DNA of 64,000 bases from Calothrix sp. PCC 7103 (GCF_000331305.1 NZ_KB217478.1:112544-176543), one strand, 5' to 3'. Shown: positions 47,291-58,414, counted from the stretch's first letter. Program-made: numbers and translations. The notes: generated from the sequence alone by a model not told the origin.

Positions 47291-50224
47291 ATGACGATTA
47301 GAAATCAGGGTTTATCTCAAAAGCTTTTATTCTGTAGTTTTTTGGTATTAATTAGCACTTCAGTTAATGCACAGATTACACCTGATAATACTTTAAGAGG
47401 GGAGACTTCTAAAGTTACTCCAAATATACTGATAAACGGCGCCTCTGCTGACCTGATTGGCGGCGGGCAAGAGCGTGGTAATAATCTTTTTCATAGTTTT
47501 ACAGAATTTAATATCAAAGATGGTCAAAGTGTGTATTTTGCTAACCCCGAAGGAGTAGTAAATATATTAACGCGCGTTACAGGTGGGAATACATCAAACA
47601 TTTTAGGGACGTTGGGTGTAGATGGCGCCGCCAATCTATTTTTAATTAATCCCAATGGTATCTTATTTGGTCGAAATGCTTCTTTGAATGTGCAGGGTTC
47701 ATTTGTAGGGACAACTGCTAATGGTGTACAGTTTGGTAATCAGGGAAATTTTAGTGCGACCAATCCGGAGGCGCCAGGTTTATTGACTATTAACCCTTCG
47801 GCATTATTGTTTAATCAGATTAATACGAATGCTGGTATTGTAAATAATTCGGTGGTGCCAGCGGGAAAAGACCCAGCAGGATTTAATGCGTTTGGTTTGC
47901 GAGTAAGAGATGGAAAAAGTTTGTTACTGGTGGGTGGTAATGTCAGCATTTCGGGCGGTGAATTAAACGCTTCTGGTGGAAGAGTCGAGCTAGGAGGATT
48001 GGCAGAAGCTGGAAATATAAATCTCTTTTTTGATGAAAATAATTTGAGGTTAGGATTTCCTGAAAATATAAATCGTACTTCAATATCCTTGACCAATCAA
48101 GCTAGAGTATATGTAGAAGCTGCTGGTGGGGGTGATATTACAATTAATGCCCGAAACATAGAGATATTAGAAGGAAGTAGTCTTAGTGCTGGTATTGGTC
48201 AAGGTTTAGGAACGGGGGATGCGGGGAACATAACAATGAATGCAACAGATGCTGTTTCCCTTAGAGATGCCAATATCTTCACCACAGTGCAATCAGGAGG
48301 CGTAGGTAAGGGTGGCGATATTAACATCAATGCTGCAACATTCTCGCTACAGGAGGGCGCCCAACTTTCTGCTTCAACTTACGGAATTGGGAATGCGGGG
48401 AATGTAACAGTAAATATAACAGGTGCTGTACAAATTGCAGATAATGCTGCTATCTTTAGCACAGTCGAAGCAGGAGGACAAGGTAAGGGTGGTAATATCA
48501 ATATCAATGCTGAAACATTCTCGCTACAAAATGGTTCTCAGCTGATAACTGCTATTTATGGTGCATCTGATACCCAACCCGTAGGTAAGGGTTCGGCTGG
48601 AAATATAAATTTGAAAGTGACGGGTCTTGTTAATATCGGTGGGACAAAAAATAGTCTTTATAGTGGAATAATTAGCAGAGTAGAAACAGGTGCAGAGGGT
48701 AATGGAGGTAATATTACTATTGATGCTGGTTCAGTAAATTCACAAGACGGTGCCCAAATTTCTGCTGCATCAAGGGGAATTGGAAATGCAGGAAATGTTA
48801 CCATCAGTGCAACAGGCGCCGTTTCCCTTATAAATAGTGACATTATTAGCAGAATAGGAGCAGGGGGACAAGGTAAGGGTGGTAATATCAATATTAATGC
48901 CGCAAGACTCTCGCTACAAGATAGTACTCAACTACAAACTGCTATTTTTAGTGCATCTAATACTCAATCCGCTGGTAGGGGGGATGCAGGGAATGTGAAT
49001 ATCAAAGTTACAGGAGAAGTCGATATTGTTGGTTTAAAAAATGGATTTTCGACTGGGATTTTTAGCCGTGTGGAAACAGGAACAGAAGGTAATGGGGGTA
49101 ACATTACGATTGATGCTGGTTCTTTTAAACTACGAGACGGCGCCTTATTAGATGCGAGTACCGCAACTAAAAATAACGGTGGTAGTATCACCATAAATGC
49201 GAATGTCTTTGAAGCACTTACTGGAGGGCAAATTACCACTACTTCAAACAATGGACGTGCGGGTAAAATTACAGTAAATGCTACTGACAAAGTAATTATC
49301 AGTACTAACGACCCTAATTACAATGACCGAGTTAAAAATTTTCCTGATAATACCGGAAATATCGGCGCCAACGCTGGCTTTTTTGTTAATTCCGTAGAAG
49401 CAGGAACAACAGGCGATATTGAAATCAACTCACCCAAAATCACCTTAGACAATCAAGGAAAACTTGAAGCTAATTCTACATCTAGAAATGGTGGAAACAT
49501 CAACCTCAACAGTGACTTACTTTTATTAAGAAGAGGCGCCCAAATCTCAACCAACGCAGGTACAGAACAACAAGGCGGTGATGGGGGTAACATTGATATT
49601 GATTCCCGTTTTATCGTCGCTGTCCCTAACGAAAACAGTGATATAACAGCCAATGCTTTTAGTGGTAGAGGTGGTAATGTTTTTATCCGCACGCAAGGTA
49701 TTTTCGGAATTGAACCGCGCCTTCGAGAATCCCCACAAACCAGCGATATCACCGCAAGCTCTCTTCGTGGTGTTCAAGGAGAAATATCTATTACAGAACC
49801 AGATGTTAAACCTGCACAGGGACTAATTGAATTACCCGAAGAAGTTGTTGATGCTACCCGTAGAGTTGCTCAAATCTGTCCTAGAGTTCCCGGCGCCAAA
49901 CCACTCGGAGAATTCACAATCACAGGACGCGGTTCTTTACCTCCCAGTCCTTTAGAAGCATTACCCGGTGAGCGAGTCAACGGTGTCGGTCTCCGTCTCG
50001 TTGAACTCGCGAACCCGGAGGGCGCCGCTAACACCACCAAATTAGCAACTTTAGACAATAACAATACTAATGTATCAAGCACAGTTCCTGACAAAGTACA
50101 AAGTGCAATAGTTGAAGCACAAGGGTGGGTTAAGAATAACGATGGGAGTTTGGAGCTTGTTGCAATGGCGCCCTCTTCTACACCAAGCGCGCGTATCTTA
50201 ACACCTGTATGCCCAAATAGTTAA
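47291..50224 (+). CDS. filamentous haemagglutinin-like exoprotein (TpsA, two-partner secretion)
   Basis: The 977-residue protein has a signal peptide (about residues 1-27, LLFCSFLVLISTSVNAQ) and the TPS secretion domain (ITPDNTLRGETSKV, RGNNLFHSFTEFNI, YFANPEGVVNILTRVTGG, LFLINPNGILFGRNASLNVQGSFVG). A beta-helix of repeated units follows (GKGGNININAETFSLQ, GNGGNITIDAGS, GNAGNVT). The end carries a Pro-rich region and ICPRVPG/PVCPNS cysteines, typical of cyanobacterial members. No TpsB outer-membrane partner is in the window. It is likely a surface adhesin. Confidence 0.9.
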   Translation: MTIRNQGLSQKLLFCSFLVLISTSVNAQITPDNTLRGETSKVTPNILINGASADLIGGGQERGNNLFHSFTEFNIKDGQSVYFANPEGVVNILTRVTGGNTSNILGTLGVDGAANLFLINPNGILFGRNASLNVQGSFVGTTANGVQFGNQGNFSATNPEAPGLLTINPSALLFNQINTNAGIVNNSVVPAGKDPAGFNAFGLRVRDGKSLLLVGGNVSISGGELNASGGRVELGGLAEAGNINLFFDENNLRLGFPENINRTSISLTNQARVYVEAAGGGDITINARNIEILEGSSLSAGIGQGLGTGDAGNITMNATDAVSLRDANIFTTVQSGGVGKGGDININAATFSLQEGAQLSASTYGIGNAGNVTVNITGAVQIADNAAIFSTVEAGGQGKGGNININAETFSLQNGSQLITAIYGASDTQPVGKGSAGNINLKVTGLVNIGGTKNSLYSGIISRVETGAEGNGGNITIDAGSVNSQDGAQISAASRGIGNAGNVTISATGAVSLINSDIISRIGAGGQGKGGNININAARLSLQDSTQLQTAIFSASNTQSAGRGDAGNVNIKVTGEVDIVGLKNGFSTGIFSRVETGTEGNGGNITIDAGSFKLRDGALLDASTATKNNGGSITINANVFEALTGGQITTTSNNGRAGKITVNATDKVIISTNDPNYNDRVKNFPDNTGNIGANAGFFVNSVEAGTTGDIEINSPKITLDNQGKLEANSTSRNGGNINLNSDLLLLRRGAQISTNAGTEQQGGDGGNIDIDSRFIVAVPNENSDITANAFSGRGGNVFIRTQGIFGIEPRLRESPQTSDITASSLRGVQGEISITEPDVKPAQGLIELPEEVVDATRRVAQICPRVPGAKPLGEFTITGRGSLPPSPLEALPGERVNGVGLRLVELANPEGAANTTKLATLDNNNTNVSSTVPDKVQSAIVEAQGWVKNNDGSLELVAMAPSSTPSARILTPVCPNS

Positions 50225-50309
50225 TTTTATAATGCACAGTCCCGCCAAAACTAGCATAAAAAATCAACCTCAAACATATAAGCGAATGAAGGGTTAGCGC
50301 CCTAGTACA

Positions 50310-51030
50310 ACCTGAGTTCGACATAAGGAAAAGCCTAAAAATAAAGCAGAGTAAGGGTTGCAACAAAAACAGTAACTTGATTCAATATCAATAAGCTTTA
50401 ATTAATGAGAATTAAGTTGGCAAGGTTGTACTCAAAAAAGTAAATGATTTTGTGATTAAATCAAAATCTTCAATAAATAGTACAAAAAGATTACTGTGAT
50501 TGCGCCTCTAATCAGGAATATAAACCACGCTCGCTCTTAGGTTACTTTTGTCTGTCAAGAGCGTAACTCTATTTATTTTATACTTAGTATGAAATAATCA
50601 CAAAATCTATTTTAGAATACCTGAGTTCGACGTAAGAAAAAGCCTAAAAATCAAGCATAGCAAAGGTTGTAACAAAAAATAGTTATTTGATTCAATCTCA
50701 ATAAGCTTTATTTAATGAGAATTATCCTGGTAAGTTAGCACTCAAACAAGGAGATGAATTTGTGATAAATTCATTTTTGTGGCAAAAAAAGCATTATTAC
50801 ACCGAAAATAGTAGATATTTGTGAGTAAATCACAATCTACACTCAATAGTACAATTAGTCGAAAAGAAAATAGTTTGAGAACTAGAATATGTGAAGCATA
50901 ACAAAAAGGCGCCTTTTCATGACGGTGCCGAAAATTAGGGATATAAATCGCCTTCCCTTGAGGGTACATTTTGTCATTTCTAAGCATAACTATGTTTTAA
51001 TTTATCTCAGCATGAAATAATCACAAAATC
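50310..51030. repeat. two diverged tandem copies of a ~310-base unit
   Basis: CCTGAGTTCGACATAAGGAA at 50,310 recurs as CCTGAGTTCGACGTAAGAAA at 50,620. Following blocks recur in the same order at an offset of about 310, growing to about 420 at the end (AAAAGCCTAAAAAT, TTGATTCAAT..CAATAAGCTTTA, ATGAAATAATCACAAAATC). No reading frame is conserved between the copies, so this is non-coding repeat DNA. Confidence 0.75.
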
Positions 51031-51317
51031 AAACTTTCAATATAAAAGCTATATTTATGTACAAAAGAACGCGATAGGTAAATAGTGTTCTTTATCTAAT
51101 ATTGAAACGTTTTTATACTTATAATTATGATAATATCACGAAATCAAAAGCTTGAGAGTGTTTTTTAATGCCTAAGTATAAAGCTTATATAAAAGTAACA
51201 ATATTTACATTCAACTTTATTGAAAATGTGATTTAATCAGAAGTGCTGTTTTGGGCGCCTATCGAGTTTCTTTTTTAGGTATATTAAAAAAGATGTGAAT
51301 TTGTGATTTAATCAGAA
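50446..51317. promoter_or_regulatory. cluster of TTTGTGATTWAATCA-like motifs
   Basis: At least eight related sites occur in both orientations at about 50,446, 50,591, 50,754, 50,819, 51,014, 51,127, 51,226 and 51,300. Several are dyads, such as TTGTGA-GTAAA-TCACAA (50,819-50,835) and ATGAATTT-GTGAT-AAATTCAT (50,754-50,774). The last site directly precedes the small ORF at 51,320. Possible roles are an operator array or iteron-like sites; this is inference. Confidence 0.5.
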
Positions 51318-51319
51318 TT

Positions 51320-51451
51320 ATGAAAAACGACAAAATATCATCTAAGAGCAACCGGGGAGGAAAACGAGAAAATGCTGGTAGAAAGCCAATTTGGAACAAT
51401 CCTGACACTTGTACTATTCGGGTTCCCAAAATCGGCAGTACACAAACATGA
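51320..51451 (+). CDS. short GGKR-AGRKP protein, probably a truncated DNA-binding protein
   Basis: The 43-residue frame reads SNRGGKRENAGRKPIWNNPDTCTIRVPK in its middle. The GGKR.NAGRKP..W motif followed by TIRVP opens a family of small cyanobacterial proteins, usually 80 or more residues, that resemble DNA-binding or plasmid-type regulators. This one stops early, so it is likely truncated. Its ATG lies two bases after a TTTGTGATTTAATCA site. Confidence 0.5.
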   Translation: MKNDKISSKSNRGGKRENAGRKPIWNNPDTCTIRVPKIGSTQT

Positions 51452-51657
51452 TACAAAGACTACAGTGGACAGAAATTCGGGCGCCTGGAATGTGTGCATT
51501 TTGCAATAAGGGTTGGAAAAGACACTTTTTGGAAATGTAGCGGATTGTTTATATTCTGAATAAGCTAAATAAATTATTGATAATATATTCACTTGATTGA
51601 CAATTACTTCCCTCCTTTAACGCCACCTTGACTGGGCTGGCTTCTACCATACAACCT

Positions 51658-51882
51658 CTAACGCTTACTAAGAGTATTTTTAAAAGCTGGTCTTGCTTCC
51701 ATTGAATTTAAATAAGAATCAATTGCAGGATACTGACTGTAGTTTACAGGTACAAGAATTTTTGCATAATATAGATATGAAGCAACTCCAATATCTGCTG
51801 CACTAAGGTCGTTTGAAAAAATGGGCGAACCGGGAGTTATGAAGAATAATTCAGGTTTATTAATCCCAATTTTCAAATGCAT
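51658..51882 (-). pseudogene. glutathione S-transferase C-terminal fragment
   Basis: DLSAADIGVASYLYYAKILVPVNYSQYPAIDSYLNSMEARPAF is the C-terminal helical domain of a GST. The thioredoxin-fold half with the active site is missing. The fragment overlaps the last codons of the large membrane protein gene upstream of it. Confidence 0.75.
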
Positions 51883-54800
51883 CGCTTGTGGAACGTACTA
51901 CTGCATTTAACTGTTCGCGTCGCGTTTCAAAGTTGGCGGCAATAGATATTAAAATAATACCTACGCATAACCCTATTATCCATTTCACAAATGCGTACCG
52001 TAAGCTGAGAATTACAAGCTGATAAAGACCTGTTATCAAGAATGTAGCTGTACCAACATAAAGAAATGCCCGTATTCGCAACGCTAAACCAGCAAAAATT
52101 GCAACTAAGCTGAATATACCTGGAATAATTGTAGTGTCTTGATGGAATATTAAGGCATACCCAGATATTATACCGCTACCTATCATTCGTAAGGTATGGC
52201 GCCCTGTTTTTGATTGAGGTAATTTTATCTCTGGGTCGAATTGGGCTATATATAATAAAGATAAACCAAATACTGTTACATACCATAGTCCATTAGTTAG
52301 GCGCCAATCATAAAACCAGCGCATTAATGCCCAGTTTACTAGGATGAGACTAAGATAAGTTAAGCGGAAGGTGTTTCCTAACTTGGCTAGGAATATATAA
52401 AAACATGCTGTAATTAATATGGTTACTGGGTAAACTTGTGACCAGGTGAGTGATAGTACTAGTAACGGCAAGACATAAGCAGCATTTCTCCAAGGTTTTT
52501 GTGACCACCCCAAACCCTTCCACGGTAATATATAGATAAAATAGGCGCCAATACAACATATTGCAGCGTTCCAAGGTAGTAATTCTTGAGTGAATAAGCG
52601 CGCGATTGGTAAGTCTCGTAGTAATATTACTAAGAGTATTGCTTGTATTAAACCCAGGTAAACCCAAACTTCTTTTGCTACTTCTTCCTCACGTGTGGAA
52701 GTAGCACCCCGACCTTGAAAAATAGCATATCTAGCTAAAAATGTACCCGTTGCTAACCCAATAAAGCGGTTTATATTTAAAGGAGTTGTAATTGCCATTA
52801 ACAATAAACTGCTACTCCATACCCAATGAAAATTTGCGACTGCCGTCACTTCTAACTGCGTTAGGTGTAAAAATTCAGTCAACCAAGGCGAGAGAATACG
52901 ATATATATATAGTATTATTGCACCCAATGCTGACATTGCTATCAACCCATCTCCATAATATCCTCCCTTTTGTTGCAGCATTTGGTAAAATAGCATTTCG
53001 TAGAGAGAAATTGAAACTCCAATCAAACCTACGTACATTAATGGTTTTAAGCTGTTATACCTTCTACCAACACCAATTACAATTACGGAAACGAGAAACG
53101 TAAATAAACCTGTCCAACTACTAAACGTGTTGAAGCGTAATATAACGCTGAACGCAGCATATATAATAGGTAAAACGTGGAAACTATTAGGAAGTTGTTC
53201 TAAAAGATGGCGCCGTTTCCACCATTCACCGAATAATTGAGCAGTTAAACCAAGGGCAATATTTGCCACAGCTATCTTTATTGTGGTTTTACCGCTAAAA
53301 GCTAAAGCCTCCGCCACTATTAATTCTAACCCTAAACCAATACCGTAGAACCCTAGGTTAGTATGTTGGCGCCAAGTCCGAAATAATATCGCAGCAGTTG
53401 TAATGGCAGTCGCAGCTAAATACAAAATTCCAGCTTCAGCAACACCAGAGTATACTAACACCGAGTGAAGCGTTAGCATTAATAATTCGGTGCCACACAG
53501 TAATAATGCCCATTTGTGAAACGCAGCAACGTATAAAGTGCTAAGTGCTGAGTTCTGAGTGCTGAGTGCTGCACGTATTAACCATAAACTAAAAACATTA
53601 ATTGCACCAACTAAAAGCCAAGCATCATGACCTAACAAATTAAATCTTGCAACATCCCATAATAAAGCACTTTCAAACATCAGCGCAAAACCGACGGTGA
53701 CTATGGCAAACTCTACTCGTTTTAATAATAAATTTGTATTAATAATCATTAAAACTGTTGCAACAGCCAAACTAATGACGCGAACTTGAGGTACAACTAA
53801 AGTTAGAAATTGGGAAAGTCCAACAGCTAATACACTAGATACGTTTAGTATTGGGCGCCGTGTTGCTTCTGTGCGACTATTAATAGCTGTTAAAGTTATA
53901 GGTACACTCAGCCATGTTAGTCCCCATTTATCTTGTATTGGATAACTACTATATATATATGATGTATCTGACCATAGTAGAGCAAAGCTAACGATAGCTA
54001 ATACATAACCAATGTGTAATGCACTACAGCGCCATATTCCCTCACCTACACTATACAGCCATTCTGCCACCATCAAAACTAATAATATTACTGCCCAGTA
54101 TTCTGCTTGTAACGTTGGCAGGTGCCAGTTGATGAACGAGGATAGTGTTAAAATGGTGCTAATATGAGTCAAATATATAAATGATGTAACAACAGCAGAA
54201 CGTCGTTTTGTGATAACTGCAAGAGTAAGAGTGTTTAACAACAGGTTAAAAGAACGTATTACTGGATAATTAAAGCTAATAGAAGCTAATATGACTCCAA
54301 AGCACAAATTAAGAGCTTCTCCAAACTTCGCGACTTTCAACTTATTAGTTTTCCGCAAATACTCAGTTAAACCTACCAATCCCACCAAATAAGGAAATAG
54401 TGCCAAACTCAACAGTGCCCATGCATCATTGTAATGCGTAACTGAAGTTACGAACACAATAATATTATTTCTAACACCAACTGGAATAACTCTCCACAAC
54501 AACCAATTAGCTTGTAATCCAATTGTAAAAACAGCAGCGTAATCAAAATTATAACTATATAACTGTAAACGGCGCCAAAAATACCATAAACTTAAAGCAC
54601 TTACAGCGAGTGCTTGTATAGGATGTGTTATTAACGAAACTGCCCAACCTATGAATAATAACGTGGCGCCAGCCAATTGCCAGCCAGTACTTTGAATATT
54701 ATTTGAGTCTCGCATCGATAACCAAACAGCTAGCCATCCGCAAATTCCAATTGCTAACCCTAACAAGGTAATATCAATACCGACGACAAATATAGCTCTA

Positions 54801-55693
54801 AATAACAGTAATAATAATGAGTAAATAATTACAGATACAGGTAGATTAATTTGCGTAGTAGTTTGTTTACTATTCTCATGTGGTTTATATAGCGTTTGAT
54901 ATACAGTTAAAAGACTAGTTCCAATCATTCCGATATAAACTGCTACCAAAGGAAAGCCTGGTATACTCCACCCTGAATGTAAATATGACAATTTTAATAT
55001 TTGAAGGTGCCTAAAGAAAGGATTTGGCAAATTGGCAGCAAATAAACTACTGTTAGCAATTAATATAGTAATAATCGTCAAAACAACAGATGCGATTACA
55101 GCAAAAATAATATCAGTTCCAGATCGCCACAGTTTAAACCCATCTATAGCCCAAAAATTAACGGGTATTAATAATTGTGTGACAACTAACAAAGCAGTTG
55201 CAGTTAAGCTTAAACTAGACTGCTTGCCTGCCCAAAAACTGGCGCCGAAAAAGCTAAGTGTGTAAGCAAATAAAACTCCATATTGTCCAGTAGCAGGAAA
55301 CCTATCCCACTGACTAGCAGCAAGTAACCCCGAAGAAACAACAACCAAAAACATCCCTAAAAATAGCAACCAGCGTACACTCAGTTCTGCCATCAAAGAC
55401 TGAACCATGCTAGTTAGCAAACTTGGTTGCTGACCAGAGCTTGCTGATAAAGGAGACTTTAAAGGCACCTTTTGGGCTATACCTAACCTTTGCGACACAT
55501 CGAGAGCCACCTCCACAGGTTTGCTCGCCGTTTGTACTGGTAAAGCACAAACACAATACTCACGACAGATTAACTTAACCTGAGCATCAGAAATCAAACC
55601 CAACTCTAACCAAATATCTAACCCTTTTAATAACTTCGGATGGTCAGATGGAAGTCTAACATGCAGTAAAAACGAACGGTCGGACGATGCCAT
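51860..55693 (-). CDS. giant DUF2157-type multispanning membrane protein
   Basis: From ATG at 55,693 (MASSDRSFLLHVRLPSDHPKLLKGLDIWLELGLISD) the protein has about 1,277 residues. A soluble N-terminus of about 110 residues includes a DUF2157-like helix and a CREYC motif. More than 25 hydrophobic segments fill the rest, with scattered short charged loops. The in-frame ATG at 55,765 would add 24 residues (MLRRRLCFLGK) without better support. Cyanobacterial proteins of this build have no known function. It has ten GGCGCC sites. Confidence 0.8.
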   Translation of the reverse strand: MASSDRSFLLHVRLPSDHPKLLKGLDIWLELGLISDAQVKLICREYCVCALPVQTASKPVEVALDVSQRLGIAQKVPLKSPLSASSGQQPSLLTSMVQSLMAELSVRWLLFLGMFLVVVSSGLLAASQWDRFPATGQYGVLFAYTLSFFGASFWAGKQSSLSLTATALLVVTQLLIPVNFWAIDGFKLWRSGTDIIFAVIASVVLTIITILIANSSLFAANLPNPFFRHLQILKLSYLHSGWSIPGFPLVAVYIGMIGTSLLTVYQTLYKPHENSKQTTTQINLPVSVIIYSLLLLLFRAIFVVGIDITLLGLAIGICGWLAVWLSMRDSNNIQSTGWQLAGATLLFIGWAVSLITHPIQALAVSALSLWYFWRRLQLYSYNFDYAAVFTIGLQANWLLWRVIPVGVRNNIIVFVTSVTHYNDAWALLSLALFPYLVGLVGLTEYLRKTNKLKVAKFGEALNLCFGVILASISFNYPVIRSFNLLLNTLTLAVITKRRSAVVTSFIYLTHISTILTLSSFINWHLPTLQAEYWAVILLVLMVAEWLYSVGEGIWRCSALHIGYVLAIVSFALLWSDTSYIYSSYPIQDKWGLTWLSVPITLTAINSRTEATRRPILNVSSVLAVGLSQFLTLVVPQVRVISLAVATVLMIINTNLLLKRVEFAIVTVGFALMFESALLWDVARFNLLGHDAWLLVGAINVFSLWLIRAALSTQNSALSTLYVAAFHKWALLLCGTELLMLTLHSVLVYSGVAEAGILYLAATAITTAAILFRTWRQHTNLGFYGIGLGLELIVAEALAFSGKTTIKIAVANIALGLTAQLFGEWWKRRHLLEQLPNSFHVLPIIYAAFSVILRFNTFSSWTGLFTFLVSVIVIGVGRRYNSLKPLMYVGLIGVSISLYEMLFYQMLQQKGGYYGDGLIAMSALGAIILYIYRILSPWLTEFLHLTQLEVTAVANFHWVWSSSLLLMAITTPLNINRFIGLATGTFLARYAIFQGRGATSTREEEVAKEVWVYLGLIQAILLVILLRDLPIARLFTQELLPWNAAICCIGAYFIYILPWKGLGWSQKPWRNAAYVLPLLVLSLTWSQVYPVTILITACFYIFLAKLGNTFRLTYLSLILVNWALMRWFYDWRLTNGLWYVTVFGLSLLYIAQFDPEIKLPQSKTGRHTLRMIGSGIISGYALIFHQDTTIIPGIFSLVAIFAGLALRIRAFLYVGTATFLITGLYQLVILSLRYAFVKWIIGLCVGIILISIAANFETRREQLNAVVRSTSDAFENWD

Positions 55694-55984
55694 ATAAATG
55701 CCGCCACAATGAGTATATTGAGATACACAGAACTTGCCCAGGAAGCAAAGGCGCCTCCTCAACAAATTTTCACATCTATTACTGAAAATCTACGCTCTCT
55801 TAAGATTAGTTTTCGGACATGGTTGTGACAGTTTGTTGTATGGTTTTAAAAAAGTCATTATCCTAAATATTTATTAAAATTTCAGAAATTGCTCATCTAA
55901 GGGTAAACATGTATAAAGCCAGATTATATATGACAATATTTATACTATAAAAATGCATTTACCAGTTGCAAATAAAATTTCGGT

Positions 55985-56036
55985 AAAAATAAAATCCTCT
56001 CTAACCTTCCCTTGATATAGGGACGATTAGAGAGGG
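55985..56036 (-). terminator. Rho-independent terminator of the cpc operon
   Basis: On the minus strand CCTCTCTAA (56,035-56,027) pairs with TTAGAGAGG (56,004-55,996), followed by ATTTTATTTTT. It lies about 40 bases after the stop of the last linker gene. Confidence 0.85.
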
Positions 56037-56075
56037 TTGGTGTTGTACTCCATCAAAATGCACTCAGTTGTATAC

Positions 56076-56948
56076 TTAGTGGAGTGGAGTAATACTAGCT
56101 ATCTTTCCTCCCTGACGCAGTACTCTTTGCATATGAGGAGTCAGTTCTTCATAGGGAATGACAACAGCTTTGTTAACACGGCGAACTTTAGGATATCCTG
56201 GTCTACTAATTGCTGCAACTTCAACCCGGAAAAGCCGACCAGACCCGAAAGCTTTTGAACCACCAAAACCACTCTTAGAAGCATCACCTTTCTTGGCTGG
56301 CAAGTAAGCAAAGCCTGCTGCACCACCTGAAGGAGGCACTACTGTAGAAGCTGTGTTACTAGCTAAATCTTTCACCAATCTAGGAGTATTACCGATTAAC
56401 TGTGCCGTGTCACTGTTGGCGTAGCCCCGATAAAGTTGTAGTAAACGAGTAAATCCAACTGATCTTTGACCAACACCTGTAGTAATCAAGTCTCGGTAGT
56501 AAGGCACAATATTTTCACCAAAGACTGTCTGATACTCTGATGAATTAATATATGAATCGATATCCGCCTCAAAACCTTTGGATTGATATAGATTCATGTG
56601 TTCGGTAATTTCCGACTGATCGTAAGGCGCCCGCCCCAGCAAGTGCTTAAAGTTCAACTCAATCGTCCGGCTTTGGAAACTGTTGTAAAAGAATTTTTGT
56701 TTGTAGAGGCTTGATTTTGCGACTTGACGCACAAATTCCTGCACAGTGATTTTGCGGTCACGTAACAGGGACTCAGCAATTACAAGACGTTCAGAGGTCA
56801 AGAGATGAGGATTACCTAATACCTGCTGATAAATAGCCAAAATAACCGCTTCCACATCTCCCGGAGCCGCATTTGGACGCAGTTCCACCGGAGCGGCATC
56901 ACTAAACGCCGATGTTCCTAGGCGAGATGCTGCTGTTGTAATAGCCAC
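56076..56948 (-). CDS. phycobilisome rod linker (CpcC/CpcI type)
   Basis: The 290-residue linker has a PBS linker domain (about residues 20-180: [73 protein letters not shown]), a Gly/Ser/Lys hinge, and a C-terminal CpcD-like domain ([37 protein letters not shown]). It positions phycocyanin hexamers in the rods. It is the last of four genes and 25 bases after the other rod linker. Two linkers in tandem resemble cpcH2-cpcI2 of the red-light-induced cpc2 operon of Calothrix-type strains. Confidence 0.9.
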   Translation of the reverse strand: MAITTAASRLGTSAFSDAAPVELRPNAAPGDVEAVILAIYQQVLGNPHLLTSERLVIAESLLRDRKITVQEFVRQVAKSSLYKQKFFYNSFQSRTIELNFKHLLGRAPYDQSEITEHMNLYQSKGFEADIDSYINSSEYQTVFGENIVPYYRDLITTGVGQRSVGFTRLLQLYRGYANSDTAQLIGNTPRLVKDLASNTASTVVPPSGGAAGFAYLPAKKGDASKSGFGGSKAFGSGRLFRVEVAAISRPGYPKVRRVNKAVVIPYEELTPHMQRVLRQGGKIASITPLH

Positions 56949-56973
56949 CTGAATATTTCTCCTTAAATTTTAG

Positions 56974-57789
56974 TTAGACTGGGGTAACACTTATTACTTT
57001 ATTACCAGAACGATTCAACTGTTGTAGTTTATTCGTTAATTGGTCATAGGGAACCAACAGTTCGGTTGTAATTTGCCGCACAACAGCAGCACCCGGTACT
57101 GCTGCTCGCAACACTCGTAAACGATAAACATCCCCACGCGAACCACCTAAACCACCAGAGAGCGTACTACGAGCAGAAGCATTAATTGGAGTAGCCAAAT
57201 TTCTGGCAACTTCCCAAGTTAACCGGGGTTGCTTTTGTCCCTGTGCCCGATCACTGTTGGCATAGCCACGATAAAGTTGTAACAAACGACTAAAGCCGAT
57301 AGCTCTTTGCCCAACATGATCAACTTGAAAATCTCGATGATAAGGAACGATGTTATCCCCAAAACTATCTTGATATTCTACTGAACTTAGATAAGAATTA
57401 ATCTCAGCTTCGTACCCTTGAGAAACAAAAATATCTAAGTGATAAGAAATCTCAGACTGATCGTAAGGCGCCCGTCCCAATAAGTGCTTATAGTTCAACT
57501 CAATAAAGCGCACATGGAAGTTGGGATACAAAAACTTCTGGCGATAAAGTTCTGATTGTGCGATTGCCCGAACAAACTCTCGCACCGTGATAATACCCTT
57601 TGCTAAAAGTGATTCAGACCCCACTAATCGCTCGCTCTGCATCAAGTGTTCGTTACCTAACACCTGTCGGTAAGCTGCCAAAATCACACCTTGAATTTCA
57701 TCTTGAGTCCAATTTGGACGCAATTCAACAGGTTCTGCTTCTTCAAAGGGTTTAATTCCCAGTCTTCCTGCCTCTTGCAAGCCAGCCAT
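56974..57789 (-). CDS. phycobilisome rod linker (CpcC/CpcH type)
   Basis: The likely start is [15 protein letters not shown] at 57,789, which has GGGGGA seven bases upstream; an upstream GTG (57,804) adds five residues. The PBS linker domain includes [58 protein letters not shown] and [15 protein letters not shown], and a CpcD-like end follows ([39 protein letters not shown]). It is paralogous to the next gene and lies 139 bases after cpcA. Confidence 0.9.
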   Translation of the reverse strand: MAGLQEAGRLGIKPFEEAEPVELRPNWTQDEIQGVILAAYRQVLGNEHLMQSERLVGSESLLAKGIITVREFVRAIAQSELYRQKFLYPNFHVRFIELNYKHLLGRAPYDQSEISYHLDIFVSQGYEAEINSYLSSVEYQDSFGDNIVPYHRDFQVDHVGQRAIGFSRLLQLYRGYANSDRAQGQKQPRLTWEVARNLATPINASARSTLSGGLGGSRGDVYRLRVLRAAVPGAAVVRQITTELLVPYDQLTNKLQQLNRSGNKVISVTPV

Positions 57790-57928
57790 ATCTGTTTCCC
57801 CCACGAAACTTATTAGTAAACAGCTTTTAACGGATTTTTAACTTTACTGCTCACAAAGTTTGCCCGCAACAATAAACAAAACCATCAAACCAGACAGATC
57901 GGCTTATTTTCGCGGGCAAAACACTCAA

Positions 57929-58414
57929 CTAGAGCGCCTTAATGATGTAATCGATGTAAGAGTTAATCTCAAGTGCAGGGTCACCAGTTAAACCATGATT
58001 AGCTTTGATGTACTTGAGTGCTTCAGCATACCAACTTGGAACTAATTCAAAGCTGCTGTGCATTTCAGCCAGACCTGACAATAGGTACTCATCAGCAGGA
58101 CCTGTACCCCCTGCAATTAGACAATACTGAATAATCCGCACATAATAACCAATATCGCGCAAGCACTTTGCCTTACCGCGAGCATCAGAAGCATAATTAT
58201 TCCCAGGCATTTGAGTCGTGTATGGGAACTTTTGATAAACTGCATTTGCGGCACCTTCAGCCAACTGTTGAGCTTTATTACCGAGAGCTTTGGCAGCTTC
58301 TAAGTCTGCGGTAGCCAAGCGTAAGCGACCAAATGCAACTTGAAGTTCAACGTTGCCTAAATAACGACCTTGAGAATCAGCAGATGCAACTGCTTCAGTT
58401 AACTGGGTTTTCAT
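57929..58414 (-). CDS. cpcA: phycocyanin alpha subunit
   Basis: The 161-residue globin-like phycobiliprotein has the conserved [25 protein letters not shown] stretch in which the Cys (position ~84) carries phycocyanobilin. The N-terminus ([20 protein letters not shown]) and the C-terminus ([12 protein letters not shown]) are typical of CpcA. It is 78 bases downstream of cpcB and forms the heterodimer with it. Confidence 0.93.
   Translation of the reverse strand: MKTQLTEAVASADSQGRYLGNVELQVAFGRLRLATADLEAAKALGNKAQQLAEGAANAVYQKFPYTTQMPGNNYASDARGKAKCLRDIGYYVRIIQYCLIAGGTGPADEYLLSGLAEMHSSFELVPSWYAEALKYIKANHGLTGDPALEINSYIDYIIKAL

Noticed and set aside
47291..50224. CRISPR-like periodicity in the 47-50 kb region
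   Set aside because: The periodic units are coding beta-helix repeats of the haemagglutinin-like protein and vary in length and sequence; no CRISPR array or cas gene was seen in the window.
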